A stretch of DNA of 64,000 nucleotides from Marimonas lutisalis (GTDB lineage Bacteria > Pseudomonadota > Alphaproteobacteria > Rhodobacterales > Rhodobacteraceae): NCBI RefSeq assembly GCF_005434965.1, contig NZ_SKCI01000002.1:926001-990000 (forward strand). Reading direction: 5' to 3'. Under the pieces are notes generated by a model. The model ran no database searches and had not been told where the DNA came from. It saw only the letters and a list, made by a program, of their open reading frames with translations. This document shows, piece by piece, positions 9,135-16,232 of the stretch. Within the stretch, counting starts at the first letter, position 1, and every line of letters starts with the position of its first letter. The translations under genes and the position numbers were made by a program.

Positions 9135-9230
9135 GGGGGGTGATCTTCGGCTGTCCTCCGGCTGACATGCGTGCACCGCCGCAGCGCGGCAAATCTTTAC
9201 GGTTTCTTTAGTTAACCGCGCGTGCGGTAG
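9135..9230. repeat. Dispersed intergenic repeat, copy A
   Basis: The 96-base stretch aligns without gaps to 38235-38330. Conserved blocks sit at identical offsets: GGGGGGTGATC (offset 1), TCCGGCTGACAT (offset 23), ACGG (offset 65), AGTTAACC (offset 76) and GCGGT (offset 90). Blocks between them vary. This copy lies between convergent genes. Confidence 0.65.
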
Positions 9231-9324
9231 GCCGCCCCCCGGCACACGGCCCGCCCACCCACCCCCGTGCGCCGGGGGGCTTGGCGCGCCATGCCAAAGG
9301 CTGTGCGGGGGGAGAGGTTGGGAT

Positions 9325-9394
9325 TTGAGTATTTGGACCAAGAAAGAGCGAAGGATCGGATGGCCCATGTCTCTTTCTTGGCAAAAATACTCAA
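9325..9394. terminator. Long inverted repeat, probable bidirectional terminator
   Basis: The 24-base arms 9325-9348 (starting TTGAGTATTTGG) and 9371-9394 (ending AAATACTCAA) are inverted copies with three mismatches around a 22-base loop. The position between the 3' ends of the extensin-like gene and putA suits a terminator for both. The arm resembles the short motif seen next to other hairpins at 21659, 24836 and 32497. Confidence 0.6.
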
Positions 9395-9523
9395 TGGCCT
9401 GACCTGTCGGAAGGCGGCGCGGTGGAGGATCAGGCAGGCGGATGATGGCCTGGCGGGGCCGAGGCGCCAGCCGAGGCCCCGCCCCGCCGCGACGCGTGGA
9501 ACACGCGGCGCAAAACCTCGGGC

Positions 9524-12500
9524 TCAGGCCGCGCCTCCGAGTAGGGCTGCGTTTCCGCCCGAGGCGGTGGTGTCGACGCAGACATGGCGTTCGGTCATCA
9601 CGTGGCCGGTATCGGGCTGGCCGGTGATCAGCGGCAGGATCCGGCCCGCGCGCGCGGCGAGTGCGCGGGCGTAGGCGCGGGCGTCGTCCGGATCGCCCCA
9701 GAAGATCGCGCCCGAGAACCCGCGGAGGGTTTGGAGCGCCGATGGGTCAAGCCGGCCCGATGCCTGCACCGCCCTTCCGCCGAGGGCGGTGACCAACGCC
9801 GCCTGTTCGGCGGCGGCTACGGCGCCCGGCCCGAGGCAGAGGAGAGGGGCGCGCGGCAGGGTGGTGAGGCGGTTCGATTCCCCGGTTGGCCCGGGCAGGG
9901 TGAGCGTGTTGCCATTCGAGGCGGCCGGGGCGGCGTCGAGCGCGCGCTGGGCTTCGTCCGCGCCCATGGCGCTGTCCCATGCCGCGGCCGTGGCCTGTGC
10001 GAGGTTGGCGCGGAAGCGCGCGAGGTAGTGCGGTCCGCCAGCCTTGGGTCCGGTGCCAGAGAGGCCCTCTCCGCCGAAGGGCTGCGAGCCGACGATGGCG
10101 CCGATCTGGTTGCGGTTGACATAGATGTTGCCGGCGTGAACCGCCTCGGAAACATGCTGTACGCGGTCGTCGATCCGGGTTTGCAGGCCGAAGGTGAGGC
10201 CATAGCCCGTGGCGTTGATGTCGGCGATCACCTGGTCGAGCTCCTCTGATTTGAAGGTGGCCAGATGCAGCACGGGGCCGAAGATTTCGCGTTCGAGATC
10301 GGCTATTCCCGCCACCCGGATCAGGGTGGGGGCGATGAAGGTGCCCGCGTTGGGGGTGCGCAGTTCGTGCACCAGTTGCCCTGCGGCGCGCGCCTTGTCG
10401 ATATGGGCGGCGATCGGGCCACGGGCCTCTTCGTCGATCACCGGGCCGCAATCGGTAGAAAGTGCCCAAGGGGTGCCCATGGCCAGCTGGTCCATGGCGC
10501 CGGTAAGCATCCGGATGAAGTGTTCGGCGATGTCTTCCTGCACGTAGAGGCAGCGGAGCGCCGAGCAGCGCTGGCCGGCCGACTGGAAAGCGGATTCGAC
10601 GATGGCCTGAACTGCCTGTTCCGGCAGCGCGGTGGAATCGACGATCATTGCGTTGAGTCCGCCGGTCTCGGCAATCAGCGGCGCGCCGGGGGCGAGATTT
10701 TCGGCCATGGCGCGGCGGATGATCTGCGCGGTTTCGGTGGAGCCGGTGAAGGCCACTCCGTCGACTCGGGCATCGGAGGTGAGCGCGGCGCCGATCGTCC
10801 CCGCGCCCGGCAGGAGCTGCAGCACGTCGCGCGGCACGCCGGCCTGGTGCAGCAGGTCGGCCGCGCGGTGGGCGATGAGCGGGGTCTGTTCGGCCGGTTT
10901 CGCCAGCACGGCGTTACCGGCGGCGAGCGCCGCGGCGATCTGGCCGGTGAAGATCGCCAGTGGGAAGTTCCACGGGCTGATGCAGGTGAAGGTGCCGGCC
11001 GGATCGCCGGCGGGGGCGTTGGCCGCATAGTAGCGCAGGAAGTCCACCGCTTCGCGCAGTTCGGCCACGGCGTCGGGCAGCGTCTTGCCCGCCTCGCGGG
11101 CGAGAAGGGCGAAGATCTCGCCGAAGTTTTCCTCGTAGAGGTCGGCGGCACGGTTCAGGATCGCGGCGCGCTCAGTCAGAGAGGCCTGCCACGGCGAGGC
11201 GGCGGAGAGCGCGGTTTCCACGTCGGCCGCGCTGGCCCAGGCGACGGTGCCGGGATGGTCGGCCGGATCGGCCGGGTTGGCGACCGGTTGCGCGTCGTCT
11301 GGGGCCGCATAGCCAGCCAGCAGCGGGCCGGCCTGCCAGTGATGGGTGAGGAACGGCGCGCGGGCGGCTTCGATCCTGTCGAGCGTCGGGCTGTGGGTGA
11401 GATCGAAACCTGTCGAGTTCGGCCGTTCGGGGGCGAAGAGTTGTGGCCCGGTGGGGATCTGTGGGGCGGCGTCCGACAGTGCTTCGAATGGATCGCGGGC
11501 GACGTCTTCGGGCGGCACGTCCTCGTCGACGATCTGGTTGACGAAGGAGGAGTTGGCGCCGTTTTCCAGCAGGCGGCGGACGAGATAGGCCAGAAGATCG
11601 CGATGCGCGCCGACCGGGGCGTAGATGCGGCAATGGGTGCCTTCGGCCTTGAGCACGATGTCATGCAGCGCTTCGCCCATGCCATGCAGGCGCTGGAACT
11701 CGAAATCGTCCTGGACCACGCCCATCTGGCCCGCCATGTCGAGCACGGCGGCGACGGTATGCGCGTTGTGGGTGGCGAATTGCGGGTAGATCCGATCGGT
11801 CATCGACAGGAGCTTGCGCGCGTTTGCGAGATAGCTGACATCGGTCGCCGGCTTGCGGGTGAAGACCGGGAAGCCGGCCATGCCTTCGACCTGGGCGCGC
11901 TTGATCTCGGTATCCCAGTAGGCGCCCTTGACGAGGCGGACCATAATGCGGCGGTCGAGCCTTTCGGCCAGCGCGTGCAGGTGATCGAGCACGAGGCCTG
12001 CGCGCTGGCCATAGGCCTGCACCACCACGCCGAAGCCGTCCCAGCCCGCGAGCGCGGGTTCCGAGAGCACGGTTTCGATGACATGGAGCGACAGCGTCAG
12101 GCGGTCGGCCTCCTCGGCGTCGATGTTGAGGCCCATGCCAGCGGATTTCGCCAGGAGCGCGAGCGAGCGCAGGCGCGGGACAAGCTCGTCCATGACGCGG
12201 GCATGCTGGGCGATTTCGTAGCGGGGAAAGAGCGCCGAGAGCTTGACCGAGATGCCGGGGTTTTCGCGGATGTCGGGGCGGGTGCAGGCGGCGGCGATGG
12301 CGGTGATGGCGCGGGAATAGGCGAGGTGATAGCGGCGCGCATCGCCCTCGGTGCGGGCGGCTTCGCCCAGCATGTCATAGGAGTAGGTATAGCCGCGTTT
12401 CTCCATCTTCGCGGCGCGTTCCATCGCGGCGGCGATGGTTTCGCCCAGCACGAACTGGCGGCCCATTTCCTTCATCGCGCGGCCGACGGCGGTGCGGATC

Positions 12501-12958
12501 ACCGGCTCGCCCAGGCGTTTGACGGCGCCGCGCAGCGTGCCGATGAGGCCCGGTTCGGGATCGTCCAGCACCTTGCCGGTAAGCATGAGCGCCCAGGTCG
12601 AGGCGTTGACTAGCGGCGAGGTGGACTGACCCATGTGGCGGGCCCAGTCCGACGGCGCGATCTTGTCCTCGATCAGGGCGTCGATCGTATCGGCGTCGGG
12701 CACGCGCAGGAGGGCCTCGGCCAGGCACATGAGCGCGATGCCTTCGTCGGTGGAAAGGCCGTATTCCGCGAGAAAGACCTCCATCAGTCCGGGATCGGAG
12801 GCGCCGCGGATGCCGCGCACCAGCTCGGCGGCGCGGTCGGCGATTCGCGCGCGGGCGGTGTCGTCCAGCGCGGCGAGCCGGGTGAGATGGGCCAGGGTTT
12901 CGGCCTCATCGGCGTAGGTTGAGGCGTCGATCCGGGCGATGTGGGGCGGCAGGGACAT
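9524..12958 (-). CDS. putA: Bifunctional proline dehydrogenase / L-glutamate gamma-semialdehyde dehydrogenase
   Basis: The 1144-residue protein oxidises proline to glutamate in two linked steps at the inner membrane surface. It lacks the N-terminal ribbon-helix-helix DNA-binding domain of enterobacterial PutA, so it should be purely enzymatic. The FAD-binding proline dehydrogenase barrel spans about residues 150-460 with RLVKGAYWDTE near 343. The aldehyde dehydrogenase spans about 540-1000 with the general base region LIAETGGLNAM near 762 and the catalytic Cys in SAGQRCSALR near 798. A C-terminal domain of about 140 residues follows. GGAG precedes ATG 12958. The divergent Lrp-type gene is the likely activator. 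Confidence 0.95.
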   Translation of the reverse strand: MSLPPHIARIDASTYADEAETLAHLTRLAALDDTARARIADRAAELVRGIRGASDPGLMEVFLAEYGLSTDEGIALMCLAEALLRVPDADTIDALIEDKIAPSDWARHMGQSTSPLVNASTWALMLTGKVLDDPEPGLIGTLRGAVKRLGEPVIRTAVGRAMKEMGRQFVLGETIAAAMERAAKMEKRGYTYSYDMLGEAARTEGDARRYHLAYSRAITAIAAACTRPDIRENPGISVKLSALFPRYEIAQHARVMDELVPRLRSLALLAKSAGMGLNIDAEEADRLTLSLHVIETVLSEPALAGWDGFGVVVQAYGQRAGLVLDHLHALAERLDRRIMVRLVKGAYWDTEIKRAQVEGMAGFPVFTRKPATDVSYLANARKLLSMTDRIYPQFATHNAHTVAAVLDMAGQMGVVQDDFEFQRLHGMGEALHDIVLKAEGTHCRIYAPVGAHRDLLAYLVRRLLENGANSSFVNQIVDEDVPPEDVARDPFEALSDAAPQIPTGPQLFAPERPNSTGFDLTHSPTLDRIEAARAPFLTHHWQAGPLLAGYAAPDDAQPVANPADPADHPGTVAWASAADVETALSAASPWQASLTERAAILNRAADLYEENFGEIFALLAREAGKTLPDAVAELREAVDFLRYYAANAPAGDPAGTFTCISPWNFPLAIFTGQIAAALAAGNAVLAKPAEQTPLIAHRAADLLHQAGVPRDVLQLLPGAGTIGAALTSDARVDGVAFTGSTETAQIIRRAMAENLAPGAPLIAETGGLNAMIVDSTALPEQAVQAIVESAFQSAGQRCSALRCLYVQEDIAEHFIRMLTGAMDQLAMGTPWALSTDCGPVIDEEARGPIAAHIDKARAAGQLVHELRTPNAGTFIAPTLIRVAGIADLEREIFGPVLHLATFKSEELDQVIADINATGYGLTFGLQTRIDDRVQHVSEAVHAGNIYVNRNQIGAIVGSQPFGGEGLSGTGPKAGGPHYLARFRANLAQATAAAWDSAMGADEAQRALDAAPAASNGNTLTLPGPTGESNRLTTLPRAPLLCLGPGAVAAAEQAALVTALGGRAVQASGRLDPSALQTLRGFSGAIFWGDPDDARAYARALAARAGRILPLITGQPDTGHVMTERHVCVDTTASGGNAALLGGAA

Positions 12959-13047
12959 GGTAATCTCCGTCTGTTTGGTCTAAATTATCACGAAGTTGGG
13001 AGGCATTTGGCCTGAAAGTTGCGTGTATTGCGGAGATTTGACCTGAA

Positions 13048-13539
13048 TTGAGTGAAGAAAACGATCCAAAAGGTTTTGAGGAGCTGGACCGGTTCGACCG
13101 GAATATTCTGTCGATTCTGGCGAGCGAGGGCCGGATCAGCATTGCCGATCTGGCGCGGCGGATCGGGCTTTCGAAATCGCCGACGCAGGCGCGGGTGAAG
13201 CGGCTGGAGGAGAGCGGGGTGATTACCGGCTACCGTGCGATGTTCGACCCCATTCGCATGGGGCTGGATCACGTCGCCTTTGTAGAGGTGCGGCTGAGCG
13301 ATACGCGCGAGGCGGCGCTGAGGGCCTTCAATGCCGGGGTTGCGAAGATTCCGCAGATCGAGCAGGCGCATATGATGGCAGCGAGTTTCGATTACCTGCT
13401 GAAGGTGAGAACACGGGACATGCGCGATTTCCGGCAGATCCTGGCCGAGACGATCACCACGCTGCCGCATGTCGCGAGCACGTCGACCTTCGTGGCGATG
13501 GAGGCGGTAAAAGAGGCCGATGTCGCAGATGTTATTTGA
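13048..13539 (+). CDS. putR: Lrp/AsnC family regulator, probable PutR
   Basis: The 163-residue protein has an AsnC-type winged-helix HTH at about residues 13-62 (DRNILSILASEGRISIADLA, then LSKSPTQARVKRLEESGVI) and a RAM ligand-binding domain at about 75-155. It lies head to head with putA across an 89-base gap. In Rhodobacter and other alphaproteobacteria a divergent Lrp-type PutR activates putA in response to proline, which is established for the family; the assignment here is by context. The only good start in frame is TTG 13048; no ATG or GTG gives a complete HTH, and the Shine-Dalgarno (CGGAG, 13031-13035) is weak, so expression may be low. Confidence 0.85.
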   Translation: MSEENDPKGFEELDRFDRNILSILASEGRISIADLARRIGLSKSPTQARVKRLEESGVITGYRAMFDPIRMGLDHVAFVEVRLSDTREAALRAFNAGVAKIPQIEQAHMMAASFDYLLKVRTRDMRDFRQILAETITTLPHVASTSTFVAMEAVKEADVADVI

Positions 13540-13569
13540 CGCATGACCGGCCTGGCGCATGCTGGGGGT

Positions 13570-14121
13570 ATGCGGTTCTTGCTATTCAGTCTGCTTCTTG
13601 CGGGCGCCGCGCAGGCCGAGACCTGCCCCGCGCCCCCCGATCATTCGGTCGCCTTTGCCCGGCTGGTCGAACGTTTGCGCGACGCGCCGGACGAGCGCGC
13701 GGCGCGACTGATCACCAACGAGATGTGGGAATTGTGGGCCGATGCGCCCAACCAGCAGGCGCAGGCGATCCTGGACCGGGGCATGACCCGGCGGGCGGGG
13801 TATGATTTCGCCGGGGCGATCGCCGATTTCGACCGGCTGGTGGAATATTGTCCGGACTATGCCGAGGGCTACAACCAGCGCGCCTTTGTGAATTTCATGC
13901 GCCAGGACTATGAGCCGGCGCTGGAGGACCTGAACCGCGCGCTGGAATTGTCGCCCACCCATATCGGGGCGCTGGCGGGGCGGGCGATGACGCTGATGGG
14001 GCTGGGGCGGATGGACGAGGCGCAGAACGATCTGCGCGTGGCGCTGGAGTTGAACCCGTGGCTGCCAGAGCGGGGGTTGCTGCAACCGGCCGAGACCGCG
14101 CCGGACGGATCGGATTTGTAG
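13570..14121 (+). CDS. Secreted TPR-repeat protein
   Basis: From ATG 13570 the product has 183 residues beginning MRFLLFSLLLAGAAQA, a short Sec signal with cleavage after AQA. The mature part carries about three TPR-like helical pairs (QAQAILDRGMTRRAGYDFAG, then AEGYNQRAFVNFMRQDYEPA and HIGALAGRAMTLMGLGRMDE), a fold used for protein-protein contacts, so it is probably a periplasmic scaffold. A second in-frame ATG at 13543 would add nine residues without a Shine-Dalgarno; I prefer 13570 because it gives a compact signal peptide, although its own ribosome site is poor. It faces the membrane protein gene at 14149 tail to tail. No partner is evident. Confidence 0.78.
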   Translation: MRFLLFSLLLAGAAQAETCPAPPDHSVAFARLVERLRDAPDERAARLITNEMWELWADAPNQQAQAILDRGMTRRAGYDFAGAIADFDRLVEYCPDYAEGYNQRAFVNFMRQDYEPALEDLNRALELSPTHIGALAGRAMTLMGLGRMDEAQNDLRVALELNPWLPERGLLQPAETAPDGSDL

Positions 14122-14148
14122 AACGAAATTTCCACCCGTCGAGGGTGG

Positions 14149-14619
14149 TCAGTGCCGGCGTTTGTCGCGGGAGCGTTGCCGGGCACGTTTCCAGGACCCG
14201 TGCACCGCCGCGAAGAGGGTGAAGAGCCCGAGGAACAGCAGGGCCAGAACGAAGAAGCCAATGAACCAGTTCCGGGCCATTTCGAGCGCTGTCATGTCGG
14301 CGCGCAGGCGAAGCGCCCCCAGAAGGGCCGAGAAGACGACGATCGTCAGGACCTGGCCGCGCTGGTCGCTTGGGATGCGTTCGTAGAGCCGGCCGAGGTT
14401 CAGGTTGGACAGGCGATTGACTGTGACCAGAAAGCCGATCCAGAGGCCCAGAAGGATGTAGCGCATGTTCGCATCGAAATCGCCGGGCTGGTAGCCGGAC
14501 AGGAACAGACCGGTGGAGACAATCATCACCGGGACAAGCGCAATGCCAAGCGCGAGCATCATGCCGCGCTGAAACGCGCGCTTCGATGCGGATTTGTCAT
14601 ACGTTCCGTTCTGGTCCAT
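14149..14619 (-). CDS. Small membrane protein of unknown function
   Basis: This 156-residue protein has about four hydrophobic segments, near residues 20-40, 52-68, 88-104 and 113-136, with basic residues at the start and a very basic C-terminus (KRARQRSRDKRRH). It is therefore likely an inner-membrane protein with a cytoplasmic tail. I do not recognise a family. It is transcribed towards the TPR protein gene with 27 bases between stops, and its 5' side faces the tRNA-Leu promoter region. Confidence 0.7.
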   Translation of the reverse strand: MDQNGTYDKSASKRAFQRGMMLALGIALVPVMIVSTGLFLSGYQPGDFDANMRYILLGLWIGFLVTVNRLSNLNLGRLYERIPSDQRGQVLTIVVFSALLGALRLRADMTALEMARNWFIGFFVLALLFLGLFTLFAAVHGSWKRARQRSRDKRRH

Positions 14620-14678
14620 GGGTGTTTTCTAGCCCCGGAATTTGGCAAGATTTTGGCCGGTTCGGGGTTTTGAAGAGC

Positions 14679-14706
14679 TTTACACGAGGTAATTGCCGGG
14701 TATGGT
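14679..14706 (+). promoter_or_regulatory. Probable promoter of tRNA-Leu
   Basis: TTTACA (14679-14684) and TATGGT (14701-14706) are 16 bases apart and end 12 bases before the mature tRNA 5' end, the expected position for transcription of a single tRNA gene. Confidence 0.5.
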
Positions 14707-14718
14707 CGCCGGACCGGA

Positions 14719-14804
14719 GCGGGCGTGATGGAATGGTAGACATATCGGACTTAAAATCCGAAGGGGGAAACCCCGTGTGGGTTCGAGTCCCACCGCCCGC
14801 ACCA
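14719..14804 (+). tRNA. tRNA-Leu (anticodon UAA)
   Basis: An 86-base cloverleaf can be drawn. The acceptor arms are GCGGGCG and CGCCCGC, followed by A and an encoded CCA. The anticodon stem TCGGA/TCCGA encloses loop CTTAAAA with anticodon TAA. A long variable arm (GGGGGAAACCCC region) marks a class II tRNA, and the T arm contains GTTCGAGTC. This reads UUA codons, rare in a genome of this GC content. Confidence 0.95.
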
Positions 14805-15155
14805 TAATCCGCAATCTGGGGCCGCGGCGCGCTGTCCGATCTGTTGCTACTGGCCGAACTCGCGAATCGCAAGGCCTGGACGGGCCGGGCGGCACGCCGC
14901 GATCCAAACGTTTGTTATGCATTGAAATCATCTGATTATCGTAGCAAATCCCCCGGATGCCTGCGAGATGACGACATTGGCATAACATATGTTCTGCTCT
15001 AGCGTGCCCGGGGGTAGACAACGGGGAGCAAGAGACCGCATTCTTTACCCACGACAGGCCGCCGCCCACCGGCGCGCGGTATGAGAACGGCACGCCGGGC
15101 CGGGGATGGCCCGAGCGGGTGCCGCAAGACCAACCGAAAGGGAGTTGTATCCGAC
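14805..15155. other. 351-base gap after tRNA-Leu, leader of the TAXI gene
   Basis: I see no ORF or tRNA here. The middle (about 14910-15000) is A/T-richer than its surroundings and probably contains the promoter of the TAXI-TRAP operon. No clear -35/-10 pair stands out. GAAAGGGA at 15136-15143 is the Shine-Dalgarno of the next gene. Confidence 0.5.
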
Positions 15156-16121
15156 ATGAAAATGAAACTTTTCGCAGCCGCTGCCGCGAGTCTGATGGCC
15201 GTGGGCCAGGTGCAGGCCGCAGACCAGCAATTCATTTCTATCGGCACCGGCGGCGTGACCGGTGTGTATTATCCGACCGGCGGCGCGATCTGCCGCCTGG
15301 TGAACAAGGACCGCAAGGAACACGGCATCCGCTGCTCGGCCGAATCCACCGGCGGTTCGATCTACAACATCAACACGATCAAGGCCGGCGAGCTGGAATT
15401 CGGCGTGGCGCAATCGGACTGGCAGTACCATGCCTATAACGGCACCTCGAAGTTCGAGGAGCAGGGCAAGTTCGAGGGGCTGCGCGCGGTCTTTTCCGTG
15501 CACCCCGAGCCCGTGACGATCCTGGCGCGGGCCGACAGCGGCATTTCGAACATCACCGATGTGAAGGGTAAGCGCTTCAACATCGGCAACCCGGGCTCGG
15601 GCACGCTGGGCACGTGGGAAGTGATCGAAGGGGCCATGGGCTGGAGCCGGGGCGACCTGGCGCTGGCGGCGCAGATGAAATCGTCCGAGACCTCGGGCGC
15701 GCTGTGCGACAACAAGATCGACGGCTATTTCTGGGCGGTCGGCCACCCCTCGGCGCTGACGCAGGAAACGATTGCTTCGTGCGAGGCCAAGATCATTCCG
15801 GCCGTGGCGCCGGAGATCGACAAGCTGGTCGCGGAACGCCCCTACTATCGTAAGACGGTGATTCCCGGCGGCATGTATCCGGGCCACCCCGACGACGTGC
15901 CGACCTTCGGTGTGGGCGCGACCTTTGTCACCTCGGCGGATGTGCCCGAAGAGGTGGTTTACATCGTGGCCAAGGCGGTGATGTCGAACCTGGATGATTT
16001 CCGCAAGCTGCACCCGGCCTTTGCCAACCTGAAGGCCGAGGAAATGATCAAGGACGGTCTTTCGGCGCCGCTGCATCCCGGCGCTGTCAAGGCCTACAAA
16101 GAACTGGGCCTGATGGAATAA
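15156..16121 (+). CDS. TAXI family TRAP transporter solute-binding protein
   Basis: The 321-residue periplasmic protein begins with a Sec signal (MKMKLFAAAAASLMAVGQVQ, then A) and continues with ISIGTGGVTGVYYPTGGAIC, the hallmark of the TAXI solute receptors (TRAP-associated extracytoplasmic immunogenic). Family members deliver substrates such as glutamate or other carboxylates to a fused TRAP permease. The permease gene follows after a GC-rich hairpin, so this is the receptor of that transporter. ATG 15156 has GAAAGGGA upstream. The substrate cannot be told from sequence. Confidence 0.92.
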   Translation: MKMKLFAAAAASLMAVGQVQAADQQFISIGTGGVTGVYYPTGGAICRLVNKDRKEHGIRCSAESTGGSIYNINTIKAGELEFGVAQSDWQYHAYNGTSKFEEQGKFEGLRAVFSVHPEPVTILARADSGISNITDVKGKRFNIGNPGSGTLGTWEVIEGAMGWSRGDLALAAQMKSSETSGALCDNKIDGYFWAVGHPSALTQETIASCEAKIIPAVAPEIDKLVAERPYYRKTVIPGGMYPGHPDDVPTFGVGATFVTSADVPEEVVYIVAKAVMSNLDDFRKLHPAFANLKAEEMIKDGLSAPLHPGAVKAYKELGLME

Positions 16122-16135
16122 TCGGGACCACGGGG

Positions 16136-16153
16136 CGGGGGCTTTGGCCCCCG
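16136..16153 (+). terminator. Hairpin between TAXI receptor and TRAP permease genes
   Basis: CGGGGGC (16136-16142) pairs perfectly with GCCCCCG (16147-16153) over a four-base loop, followed by TCTTTCGTTTT. It probably attenuates read-through or protects the upstream mRNA so that receptor is made in excess over permease. Confidence 0.65.
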
Positions 16154-16232
16154 TCTTTCGTTTTGGCAACGACGAAGACGCCGAAAACGGCGCGTGTGGC
16201 CCGAACCCGGGCCCGACAGACGGGGGAACAAG

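Larger units (their letters stand above)
9089..9523. other. 435-base gap between two convergent genes holding repeats
   Basis: This gap lies 3' to both the extensin-like gene and putA. It holds a dispersed repeat copy (9135-9230), preceded by GGCGGCTTAACGCAGCCGC, and the long inverted repeat at 9325-9394. The final 120 bases contain no ORF or signal I can support. Confidence 0.7.

Noticed and set aside
10265-12613. 782-codon open frame on the + strand opposite putA
   Set aside because: It lies wholly antisense to putA, shows low-complexity Gly/Arg/Asp-rich sequence and no family motif. High-GC genes often leave the complementary third frame open.
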